11,294 bases of DNA from positions 1 to 11,294 of the forward strand of contig CAZFNL010000114.1 of NCBI GenBank assembly GCA_964520615.1. Direction: 5' to 3'. A model generated the notes under the pieces. That model was not told where the DNA came from, made no database searches, and saw nothing but the letters and a program-made list of their open reading frames with translations. This document shows positions 1 to 5,942 of this stretch, piece after piece. The stretch comes from JAMCUI01 sp964520615. Its GTDB lineage: Bacteria; Patescibacteriota; Microgenomatia; 2-02-FULL-39-11. Each line of letters starts with the position of its first letter. The first letter of the stretch is position 1. Made by a program: the position numbers and the translations under genes.

Positions 1-99
1 TGTCATGGTGATTTTCGGAACTACAGCAGTTATGGAAGGTTATTTAACCTAACATATGCAACAAATAAATACCTTTGTCATGGTGATTTTCGGAGCTAC
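1..99 (+). repeat. 24-bp near-direct repeat flanking the zwf start (copies 1-24 and 76-99)
   Basis: Bases 1-24 and 76-99 are identical except at position 20 (a) versus 95 (g). The offset is 75 bp, exactly 25 codons, so both copies lie in the same frame. The downstream copy encodes the zwf dinucleotide-fold start V-M-V-I-F-G-A-T. The upstream copy reads V-M-V-I-F-G-T-T, continues A-V-M-E-G-Y-L-T and stops at TAA (50-52), just before the zwf ATG. It may be a partial tandem duplication of the 5' end of zwf, the tail of an upstream gene, or an assembly artefact. The window edge prevents a decision. Confidence 0.7.
37..50. promoter_or_regulatory. Perfect 6-2-6 palindrome just upstream of zwf (possible operator)
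   Basis: The sequence AGGTTA-TT-TAACCT is a perfect inverted repeat ending 5 bases before the zwf ATG. The two-base spacer is too tight for a good RNA hairpin, so a dimeric repressor site is more likely than an attenuator. No Shine-Dalgarno lies at normal distance; the nearest purine run, GGAAGG (34-39), is 16 bases from the ATG. The regulatory role is inferred only from symmetry and position. Confidence 0.3.
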
Positions 100-1591
100 C
101 GGCGATCTTACAGCCAGAAAACTCATGCCGGCACTATACAAATTACTTTCCCAGGGTATATTGCCGGATAGGTTTTTTGTAGTTGGTGTAGCAAGGCGCA
201 GTCTTTCTCATGAGGAGTTTCGTAATCTCATGAAAGAAGCAGTGGTGAAGTACGCAAAGGTAGAAAACATTGATTCCAGTATATGGAGAAAGTTGTCAGC
301 CAATCTCTATTACCAGCAAGGGTTTTTTGAAGACGGATATCCCTATAGGAAACTAGTCGATCTTCTTGCGGCTTTTGATAAGGAAATGGGTGCCTGTATT
401 ACAAGGTTTTTCTATTTGGCCACACCTCCGCAGAATTATTCGACTATTCTGACAAACTTGGACAAATCCAAGCTTGATGAAGGATGTGGGCAGGGATCAA
501 GCAAATGGACCAGGATTCTAATTGAAAAACCTTTCGGCAAGGATCAGGATAATGCCAGAAAGCTTGAGGAACAGCTGGCGTCCACTTTTGATGAAAAGCA
601 AATATACAGGATTGACCATTACCTGGCAAAGGAGACAGTCCAAAACCTGCTTGCTTTCAGGTTTGCCAACCGACTTTTTGAGCCGCTTTGGAATAGAAAG
701 CATATCGACAACGTCCAGATAACATTGTTTGAGGCAGGTGGTATAGGCAGAAGAGGGAATTTATACGAAGGAATAGGAGAACTTAGAGATATGTTTCAAA
801 ATCATATCATGGCGATGATTGCCTTCACCGCTATGGAAGAACCGGTTGGTTTTACCGCCGAAGCAATAAGACATGAAAGAGTAGAAGCGCTAAAACATAT
901 GAAGACAATTGAGCCAAACAGGGTTGTACACCAGGTAGTTAGAGGACAATATGAAGGCTATCGGGAGGAAAAAAATGTTGACCCAAATTCCTGCACGGAA
1001 ACATTTGTAGCCGCCAAACTTGAGATAGACAGTGATAGGTGGAAGGGAGTACCTTTTTATGTCCGGACAGGCAAGAAAATGAAAGAGTCTACGGTAAGGA
1101 TTGATATAGTTTTTAAGCAGCCCGTCTCACGACTTTACAGCAGTTGTGAGTTCAGGAATGGGAAGTATGTTTGCAATATACCCGGACAGAAGAAGGAAGA
1201 CGAAATTGCTGAGGCAAGACAGTTGAATAATCCCAATGTAATTACAATTCATGTACAGCCAAGAGAGGGAATAAGCATAAAATTCAACGCCAAGTCACCC
1301 GGTCTGGATTATGACCTGATGCCTGTGGAGATGGAATTTTCATATTCAAAATCATTCAGGAGGGAAATTTCCGACTCTTATGAAAAACTTCTTGTTGACG
1401 CAATGACCGGGGACCAGACGCTTTTTGCCACCTCCTCGGGATTTGGCAGGACATGGGAAGCGGTGACGGGTATCATGAAAGGTTGGGATCCGGTAACTCC
1501 CTCCTTTCCCAACTATAAGCAGGGTAGCTGGGGACCCAAAGAAGCTGATTTGCTCATCGAGAAAGATGGTAGGAATTGGATGTTGAGATAA
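56..1591 (+). CDS. zwf: Glucose-6-phosphate 1-dehydrogenase
   Basis: Oxidises glucose-6-phosphate to 6-phosphoglucono-lactone with NADP(+), the first step of the oxidative pentose-phosphate pathway, in the cytoplasm. At 511 residues it is full length for the family. Visible motifs are the nucleotide-binding F-G-A-T-G-D-L at 12-18, E-K-P-F-G-K-D at 157-163, and the substrate-site signature R-I-D-H-Y-L-A-K-E at 185-193 (usual consensus R-I-D-H-Y-L-G-K-E, so one Gly is Ala). D-M-F-Q-N-H carries the expected catalytic-base His at about 250; F-Y-V-R-T-G-K-K-M and the C-terminal D-A-M-T-G-D-Q-T-L-F block are also present. The ATG at 56 places 11 residues before the glycine loop, which is normal. 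A second in-frame ATG at 80 would leave only M-V-I-F-G and is less likely. No Shine-Dalgarno is visible. It is followed after 35 bases by an unknown gene on the same strand. Confidence 0.97.
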   Translation: MQQINTFVMVIFGATGDLTARKLMPALYKLLSQGILPDRFFVVGVARRSLSHEEFRNLMKEAVVKYAKVENIDSSIWRKLSANLYYQQGFFEDGYPYRKLVDLLAAFDKEMGACITRFFYLATPPQNYSTILTNLDKSKLDEGCGQGSSKWTRILIEKPFGKDQDNARKLEEQLASTFDEKQIYRIDHYLAKETVQNLLAFRFANRLFEPLWNRKHIDNVQITLFEAGGIGRRGNLYEGIGELRDMFQNHIMAMIAFTAMEEPVGFTAEAIRHERVEALKHMKTIEPNRVVHQVVRGQYEGYREEKNVDPNSCTETFVAAKLEIDSDRWKGVPFYVRTGKKMKESTVRIDIVFKQPVSRLYSSCEFRNGKYVCNIPGQKKEDEIAEARQLNNPNVITIHVQPREGISIKFNAKSPGLDYDLMPVEMEFSYSKSFRREISDSYEKLLVDAMTGDQTLFATSSGFGRTWEAVTGIMKGWDPVTPSFPNYKQGSWGPKEADLLIEKDGRNWMLR

Positions 1592-1626
1592 AAGAATCAG
1601 AATAGTTAATAAGAAAATTATAAAAT

Positions 1627-3147
1627 ATGAACCACAATGATGAAATGATGTCAGCTCCAACTGCAGGGGATGGTGGAACAGGAAAAATTGTTGCACCTCA
1701 ACATTCAGAATCTTTATCGCCGGAGGAGGCAATTGCCAGACTTCAGGCAAGATTTTTACAAGGATCAGTGGATAGATTATGGTCTACCCAAACAAACCCT
1801 CAATATATGCTAAATATCCTCAGAGAAAGATCGGATCTAATCATGGAAGAATTAAAAAGAGGTATGTCTGGTAACACGGAGGGAAGTGTAGTATCTAGAC
1901 CGGGAGTAGCGTCTGAAATAGGTAGTGAGCCGGAAAATCTGGAATTCAATTTCGGTTATAATGCCTTATCTAAAGATGAAATTCGGAAGATGTTGGGAGA
2001 TGGTTTTACCGAAAGAGCGAAAGAAGCTTTTCAAAAAAACAAAGGAGTAATTCGTCATGAATTAAAACCCGGAGTCATCTTGACGATAAATGTCGGTGAT
2101 GTGGCCTTAGAGAGTGAAGCTCAATCAATTGACATAGTAAGTTCTTATGGAACGGTTCCCTTAGTGGGTAGTGAGGAGTATACTGCAGAAAAATTAGTTA
2201 CTGAGGCTGTTGAGCAATTTGCTTCTGAAGCAGAGAGCACTTATGATGGATGGGTAAGTCATCCAGCGGCAAGAAGAGTCGATCATTGGGGGAATGAGTT
2301 GAATGTATCAGTTACTGCCCCGGAGGCAGTTGAAATGATATTGGAGAGGACAAAGTTTATGTCTGCAAAAACTGATTTTTTAACTGCGGCGACCACTCCA
2401 GGAGTACTTTCCAGATTCGAAAAGCTATTTGTTTTAGCCACCATGCAAGATGCAATTATCGCATCAGAAAACGTATTACCTAAACCTGCAACTATTGATT
2501 TAGATGAAAGAATTAAAACGGTTGGGCCAAGATATATGGAAGTGCTGGCGGTTAATCAAGTTAACGATATGGTAGAGGATGATGGGGTTGTTTTAGCTAT
2601 GGAAGGTAGAACGGTTTTACCTCAAATACCAGAGTCAGAAAAAAAGGAAATAATAAGGATAAATATGGAGGCCCTGAAGCGAAAACTGACGGGATACCAA
2701 ACAGAAGGAAAAGTTGAGCACGATGTGGAAAATGCTGTGGATGGGATTGCTATAATGACTGTATATGCTGATGGTATTGCCGAAACGCGGATCATATACA
2801 GGACAAGCGACGGTAAGATAGGTTGGCCAGAATCAAAATATTTGCCAGGAGATTATTCGGTTTTACGTACAGCATTAAGAAGACTGAAAGACGGAGGTTA
2901 TTTAATTGAGTTGTATCATGATGGAGGTGTTTTAACAGTTGCTGAGATTGATGCTTTACTGATGGGAAAAGCTGAGCCGGAAACTGAAGAAAGAGTGGTA
3001 ATGCCAGAAAGGCTAATGCCAGGACAACAGATTCAACAGAGAGGAATATTGGAAAGGTGGGGTGAGTCTAAATTGACTCCGAATATACAGGGAGATACAA
3101 TCTTTTTGGATTCGATCAGGCAGTTCAACAGGGAAAACAGTCATTAA
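1627..3147 (+). CDS. Uncharacterised 506-residue cytoplasmic protein
   Basis: I do not recognise this family. The protein is acidic, has no signal peptide or membrane segment, and contains no cysteine. The N-terminus (about 1-30) is low-complexity and Gly/Ser/Thr-rich. Residues 31-80 look helical (S-P-E-E-A-I-A-R-L-Q-A-R-F, then M-L-N-I-L-R-E-R-S-D). A central alpha/beta region contains H-E-L-K-P-G-V-I-L-T-I-N-V-G-D. Near the C-terminus, at roughly 370-435, V-D-G-I-A-I-M-T-V-Y-A-D-G-I-A-E-T-R-I-I-Y-R suggests paired beta strands and is followed by a helix and L-I-E-L-Y-H-D-G-G-V-L-T. It starts 35 bases after zwf with only AT-rich sequence between, so cotranscription is possible. No clear Shine-Dalgarno precedes the ATG; in-frame ATGs at 1645 and 1648 are alternatives. 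It ends convergently with the NUDIX gene, 26 bases apart. It may be lineage-restricted; no function is proposed. Confidence 0.85.
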   Translation: MNHNDEMMSAPTAGDGGTGKIVAPQHSESLSPEEAIARLQARFLQGSVDRLWSTQTNPQYMLNILRERSDLIMEELKRGMSGNTEGSVVSRPGVASEIGSEPENLEFNFGYNALSKDEIRKMLGDGFTERAKEAFQKNKGVIRHELKPGVILTINVGDVALESEAQSIDIVSSYGTVPLVGSEEYTAEKLVTEAVEQFASEAESTYDGWVSHPAARRVDHWGNELNVSVTAPEAVEMILERTKFMSAKTDFLTAATTPGVLSRFEKLFVLATMQDAIIASENVLPKPATIDLDERIKTVGPRYMEVLAVNQVNDMVEDDGVVLAMEGRTVLPQIPESEKKEIIRINMEALKRKLTGYQTEGKVEHDVENAVDGIAIMTVYADGIAETRIIYRTSDGKIGWPESKYLPGDYSVLRTALRRLKDGGYLIELYHDGGVLTVAEIDALLMGKAEPETEERVVMPERLMPGQQIQQRGILERWGESKLTPNIQGDTIFLDSIRQFNRENSH

Positions 3148-3173
3148 ATACTTAAGTTTGACTTGTGTTCTAG

Positions 3174-3722
3174 TTAGACATTTATCGCCTGCTTTAGCCG
3201 GGAGATGAAGCCGGAATTTCCAGTTTTTTCTGGTTTTGCAGTGACAGTCAATAATTTCCGGTGCATGTGTTTATATTTGAATGCCTTATCTATGATCAGT
3301 AACTGTTTTTTGGGTAGTAGGGGCAGGTTTTCAGAATTGAAAAAACCAAAGTCGGTAACTTCATCGCTTGACTTGAACTCACCACCGATAAAAGTACCGA
3401 TATAACTAATATCCAGACAGGATGAATCCTTATCAAGGTTTATACGCAGTTTGTCGTCAATACTGATAATAAGGCCTGATTCTTCTTCAATTTCCCTCTC
3501 AAGACCATTCACAGGGTGTTCTTTTGCTTTAAGATAACCTCCTGGCAGTCCCCAGGCGGTACGTCTGTAAGAATGCTTGAAAAGAAGAATCTGACCATGT
3601 TCGTCAAATATCACTCCGCTAACACCAATCAAGAATTGATTCTGGAAAAGCCGCATGATTGATATCTGTACACCTTTTGGCAGGCCAAGTATCCTCCAGA
3701 TTTTCAAAAGTAGTGCCGTCAT
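3174..3722 (-). CDS. NUDIX hydrolase
   Basis: Hydrolyses a nucleoside diphosphate linked to another moiety; the substrate cannot be told from sequence. The 182-residue product contains an exact Nudix box at residues 62-84: Gly62, five residues, Glu68, seven residues, then R-E-I-E-E-E-S-G-L, which supplies the metal-binding glutamates. Preceding it are G-V-S-G-V-I-F-D-E-H-G-Q-I-L-L-F and W-G-L-P-G-G, the usual strands of the fold. An N-terminal extension of about 30 residues (M-T-A-L-L-L-K-I-W-R...) is amphipathic, and the C-terminus is basic. It is the last gene of a three-gene minus-strand operon. Its ATG overlaps the TGA of the LapA-like gene in an ATGA (3719-3722), indicating translational coupling, and it lacks a strong ribosome site of its own. 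Confidence 0.93.
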   Translation of the reverse strand: MTALLLKIWRILGLPKGVQISIMRLFQNQFLIGVSGVIFDEHGQILLFKHSYRRTAWGLPGGYLKAKEHPVNGLEREIEEESGLIISIDDKLRINLDKDSSCLDISYIGTFIGGEFKSSDEVTDFGFFNSENLPLLPKKQLLIIDKAFKYKHMHRKLLTVTAKPEKTGNSGFISRLKQAINV

Positions 3723-4066
3723 ATGGAGTTTTCATCATCAGTCTCGTCATCTCCGTTTTCTTCTTTTTGTTTTTCGGATGTCAATTCAAGCTGGTGTACT
3801 CTTTTTATGAGTTGGGCAATGGTTCTTTTCAGTTCTTTTAGCGTATTTTCTTTTTTGCGCAGGATAAGAAAATTGGTTAGAGAGTCGATAATATGAATAA
3901 TTGTCGCCAGAATAATCCCGATTAGAAGGGAACCCAATATGACAAGGTAGAGAGGGATACCGTAAAATGTAAAATTGCTGATATGAATGGTAACGCTTAC
4001 CGTATTTTGCGTGGCAAAATAGGCAAACCCCAAACCAAAAACAATGGTAACAAGTAGAGCGATCAT
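3719..4066 (-). CDS. LapA/DUF1049-domain inner-membrane protein
   Basis: A small membrane protein of the LapA-domain (DUF1049) family. It shows two hydrophobic helices: the first starts at the N-terminus and ends before F-A-T-Q-N, and the second lies in P-L-Y-L-V-I-L-G-S-L-L-I-G-I-I-L. A charged, probably coiled-coil segment (K-K-E-N-T-L-K-E-L-K-R-T-I-A-Q-L) and an acidic Glu/Asp/Asn tail follow. In proteobacteria LapA acts in lipopolysaccharide assembly control; that role cannot be assumed here. I chose the ATG at 4066 (115 residues) over the in-frame ATG at 4072 because AAAGGAGG abuts 4072 with zero spacing but sits 6 bases from 4066. It lies between bPH2 and NUDIX genes and overlaps the latter by 4 bases. 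Confidence 0.88.
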   Translation of the reverse strand: MIALLVTIVFGLGFAYFATQNTVSVTIHISNFTFYGIPLYLVILGSLLIGIILATIIHIIDSLTNFLILRKKENTLKELKRTIAQLIKRVHQLELTSEKQKEENGDDETDDENSI

Positions 4067-4072
4067 ATGCAT

Positions 4073-4080
4073 CCTCCTTT
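4073..4080 (-). promoter_or_regulatory. Shine-Dalgarno of the LapA-like gene
   Basis: On the minus strand the sequence reads AAAGGAGG immediately followed by ATGCATATG. Spacing is 0 to the first ATG (4072) and 6 to the second (4066). This decides the start in favour of 4066. Confidence 0.8.
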
Positions 4081-4093
4081 TATAAATTAAATA

Positions 4094-4597
4094 TTAAGTT
4101 TGAGCGAAAATAATTCCCATATCAGTCCCCTTTTTTGTCTCAGGAAGGAATTTTTCAATAAGCTGGATATATTTTTGCGGGTTTTTGATGGTGGGGATAA
4201 AAATGTGCTGTTTGAGGAGAGGGTTATAAAGCCTTATAGTGCCGTAATTCATCAGTTTTTCGATAAGACCCTGATTAAGGCTGATGGATTCAATATGCTG
4301 TAAAGTATACCTTTTTTCTTTGTGGAGGATGATACCGTATCTAAATATAATCTCTCCCGGTTTTATTTCATAATGCTGGCCCAGCCAGTCAAATATCATA
4401 TGAAGCGTGCCGTAAATCTGGAAAAGGATAAGGACGACAAAAATGGCTATAGTGAAAGTCAATATCTGGGATTTATAAGGAGGGGGTAAATCAAAGCTGT
4501 TTTCAAGGATAAATATAAGAAGGTATACTGCGGAAAAAAGAAGCTGCAAGAGAATAATGCGCATAAAAAGACAGGTGATACTTTGCCGAAGAATCAT
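4094..4597 (-). CDS. bPH2 (DUF304) PH-like domain membrane protein
   Basis: A membrane-anchored protein with a bacterial PH-like domain. Two hydrophobic segments at about 12-32 and 45-68 form a hairpin in the membrane. They are followed by the cytoplasmic PH-like fold: Y-E-I-K-P-G-E-I-I-F-R-Y-G-I-I, then Y-T-L-Q-H-I-E-S-I-S-L-N-Q-G-L-I-E-K-L-M-N-Y-G-T, then F-I-P-T-I-K-N-P. This strand order, with Q-x-I-E-S-I and G-T-I, is typical of the family. The first ATG (4597) has no ribosome site. The frame is open upstream to a TGA, and a perfect GGAGG sits 44 bases away facing ATT/CTG codons (4639, 4636), so the real protein may be 13-14 residues longer and begin with a non-AUG codon. It is the first gene of the bPH2-LapA-NUDIX operon. 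The domain assignment is fairly sure; the physiological role is not known. Confidence 0.85.
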   Translation of the reverse strand: MILRQSITCLFMRIILLQLLFSAVYLLIFILENSFDLPPPYKSQILTFTIAIFVVLILFQIYGTLHMIFDWLGQHYEIKPGEIIFRYGIILHKEKRYTLQHIESISLNQGLIEKLMNYGTIRLYNPLLKQHIFIPTIKNPQKYIQLIEKFLPETKKGTDMGIIFAQT

Positions 4598-4633
4598 CGA
4601 GGAAGGAATGGCTTCCGGATTGTTTGAATTTAC

Positions 4634-4649
4634 CAGAATGTCCTCCTTT
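4634..4649 (-). promoter_or_regulatory. Strong Shine-Dalgarno facing a non-AUG codon (bPH2 gene)
   Basis: The minus strand reads AAAGGAGG (4649-4642), then AC, then ATT CTG GTA in frame with the bPH2 coding sequence. Spacing to CTG (4636) is 5 bases and to ATT (4639) 2 bases. There is no ATG, GTG or TTG between the upstream in-frame TGA and the ATG at 4597. Either initiation uses CTG or ATT, or the site serves a leader function. Confidence 0.5.
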
Positions 4650-4716
4650 CCAGATCAAGTTAGTAATCAGGTTGAAGCTAACTCAAAAGTGGTATCTTTT
4701 TATGAACTTGAAATAA

Positions 4717-4745
4717 ATGATATCTGAAATTTAGACTGATGTCAA
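4717..4745 (-). promoter_or_regulatory. Sigma70-type promoter of the bPH2-LapA-NUDIX operon
   Basis: On the minus strand a perfect -35 TTGACA (4745-4740) is followed by a 17-base spacer and the -10 TATCAT (4722-4717, 5 of 6 matches). The predicted transcript start is near 4710. That leaves a leader of about 75 bases to the Shine-Dalgarno-linked CTG, or about 113 to the ATG at 4597. Spacing and match make this the best promoter in the window. Confidence 0.7.
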
Positions 4746-4780
4746 ATTCTTTGTGAGATAGATTACAAACATTAAGTCAT

Positions 4781-4800
4781 CCATGAAGACGGCTTCATGG
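4781..4800 (+). repeat. Perfect 8-bp inverted repeat upstream of gnd
   Basis: CCATGAAG-ACGG-CTTCATGG is a perfect 8-bp stem with a 4-base loop. It is not followed by a T run, so it is not a classical terminator. Its left arm contains an in-frame ATG (4783) that would extend gnd by 10 residues. Its right arm abuts the extended -10 box at 4798-4806, so the element could be an operator for a dimeric regulator. Confidence 0.6.
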
Positions 4801-4806
4801 TATACT
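4798..4806 (+). promoter_or_regulatory. Extended -10 promoter element of gnd, leaderless arrangement
   Basis: TG-G-TATACT matches an extended -10 box (TGnTATAAT) with one mismatch. Its last base is 6 bases before the ATG at 4813, so the predicted transcript start falls at or next to that ATG. No Shine-Dalgarno precedes 4813, consistent with a leaderless message. I see no convincing -35 box, which extended -10 promoters can do without. Confidence 0.45.
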
Positions 4807-4812
4807 TACGGT

Positions 4813-5892
4813 ATGAAAATGGGATTTATAGGTCTTGGAAGAATGGGACACGCGATGGTATTGCATCTTTTGGAGCAGAGTATAGATGTGGCGGTTTATA
4901 ACAGAACTCAGCAGAAAATTGAAGAGTTGAGTAAGGAAGCTCAAGACTTAAAACTCAAATCTCAAAACTTAGGAAAGTTATATAAAACTTATTCCGTTGA
5001 GGAGTTGGTAAAACAACTTTTCCCGCCGAGGATAATTTGGCTTATGGTGCCGCAGGGAAAGCCAGTTGATGAAATAATTGGAAAGTTGATTGGAGAAAAG
5101 CAAAACGTTTCGTCATTTGGACGGGTCCTGCCCCGCGTTTCCCTCTCCGCCAGTGCTCCGCCGCTTCGTTCGTCCGCGCTGTCGAGAGCCCTTCCACGCG
5201 TGTCACCCGTCCAATCTGATTACACTCCTGAGAATTTTCTCCAGCCAGGAGATATCATTATCGAAGGAGGAAATTCTTTCTACAAAGACAGTATCAGAAG
5301 ATATCAAATGCTCAAGGAAAAAGGAATACATTACTTGGATGTTGGAACTTCAGGCGGTTTGGAGGGCGCAAGGAATGGTGCATGTGTGATGGTGGGTGGG
5401 GATAGACAGATATACGAAAAAGTAAGACCTATTATTGAAAAACTAGCCGTTCACGACGGCGCGGCATATATGGGTCCATCCGGTGCCGGGCATTTTGTAA
5501 AGATGGTTCACAACGGTGTGGAGTATGGGATGCTTGAGGCACTAGGTGAGGGTTTTGAGATACTTTTTGCCGGTCCGTATCAGTTGAATTTTGAGGAAAT
5601 TTCCAAGAACTGGTCACACGGAAGCGTGGTGCGCGGGTGGCTGGTGGAGCTTTTGGAAAGAGCTTTTGCTGTCGATCCTAAGCTTGAGAAAATTGAAGGA
5701 GTGATTGGTGGAGGGACAACTGGAGAATGGACTATTAAGACGGCTAAAGAATTAAATGTGAGTGCGCCGGTGATAGAAAACTCTCTTGAAGTAAGAAAAA
5801 AGTCATTGTCAAAGCCGACTTTTTCCGGTAAAGTAGTAGCGGCCCTCAGAAACCAGTTTGGGGGACACGAAATTAAAAAGCGTGAAGGATGA
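4813..5892 (+). CDS. gnd: 6-phosphogluconate dehydrogenase, decarboxylating (short YqeC type) carrying an in-frame insertion
   Basis: Oxidatively decarboxylates 6-phosphogluconate to ribulose-5-phosphate, giving NAD(P)H. Motifs in order: dinucleotide-binding G-F-I-G-L-G-R-M-G right after the start, W-L-M-V-P-Q-G-K, G-D-I-I-I-E-G-G-N-S-F-Y-K-D-S, L-D-V-G-T-S-G-G, and the catalytic helix G-A-G-H-F-V-K-M-V-H-N-G-V-E-Y-G-M with the expected Lys and Asn. The C-terminal G-G-G-T-T-G-E-W-T and A-A-L-R-N-Q-F-G-G-H blocks mark the short YqeC/GndA-type family, usually about 300 residues. This copy has 359, mainly because of a translated GC-rich element at 5117-5214 between the K-L-I-G and P-G-D-I-I-I segments, plus a smaller Lys/Gln/Leu-rich extra stretch near 4940-4975. 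I chose the ATG at 4813 because it starts directly before the glycine loop; 4783 lies inside a hairpin and 4819 is an alternative. rpiB follows after 50 bases. Confidence 0.95.
   Translation: MKMGFIGLGRMGHAMVLHLLEQSIDVAVYNRTQQKIEELSKEAQDLKLKSQNLGKLYKTYSVEELVKQLFPPRIIWLMVPQGKPVDEIIGKLIGEKQNVSSFGRVLPRVSLSASAPPLRSSALSRALPRVSPVQSDYTPENFLQPGDIIIEGGNSFYKDSIRRYQMLKEKGIHYLDVGTSGGLEGARNGACVMVGGDRQIYEKVRPIIEKLAVHDGAAYMGPSGAGHFVKMVHNGVEYGMLEALGEGFEILFAGPYQLNFEEISKNWSHGSVVRGWLVELLERAFAVDPKLEKIEGVIGGGTTGEWTIKTAKELNVSAPVIENSLEVRKKSLSKPTFSGKVVAALRNQFGGHEIKKREG
5117..5214. mobile_element. GC-rich palindromic element inserted in frame within gnd
   Basis: A 98-bp segment bounded by perfect 10-bp inverted termini, TTGGACGGGT (5117-5126) and ACCCGTCCAA (5205-5214). 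Nested complementary patches are also visible: CGCGT 5134-5138 with ACGCG 5196-5200, and CTCTC 5143-5147 with GAGAG 5184-5188. It is far richer in G+C than the surrounding gene and is translated as a Ser/Pro/Arg/Leu-rich stretch (G-R-V-L-P-R-V-S-L-S-A-S-A-P-P...). It sits in a loop where the enzyme family normally has only a few residues. No clear target-site duplication is seen and there is no transposase, so it would be non-autonomous. Family membership is inferred; a tandem or dispersed copy cannot be checked inside this window. Confidence 0.65.
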
Positions 5893-5942
5893 AGCAGCAA
5901 GCGTTAAGAAATATATTTTTTACCCTTTCCGCTTAATGATAT

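Noticed and set aside
1352..1750. Minus-strand 132-residue reading frame across the zwf end and the unknown gene start
   Set aside because: It overlaps two well-supported plus-strand genes, has no family features, and is a shadow.
4783..4812. Ten-residue N-terminal extension of gnd starting at the ATG at 4783
   Set aside because: The ATG lies in a hairpin arm upstream of the predicted -10 box, and the family starts directly before the glycine loop, as with the ATG at 4813.
5090..5389. Plus-strand 99-residue reading frame inside gnd
   Set aside because: Out-of-frame shadow across the GC-rich inserted element; gnd motifs are in the other frame on both sides.
5893..5942. Promoter or hairpin between gnd and rpiB
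   Set aside because: Only a poor 7-bp match with a loop over 20 bases and no recognisable -10/-35 pair.
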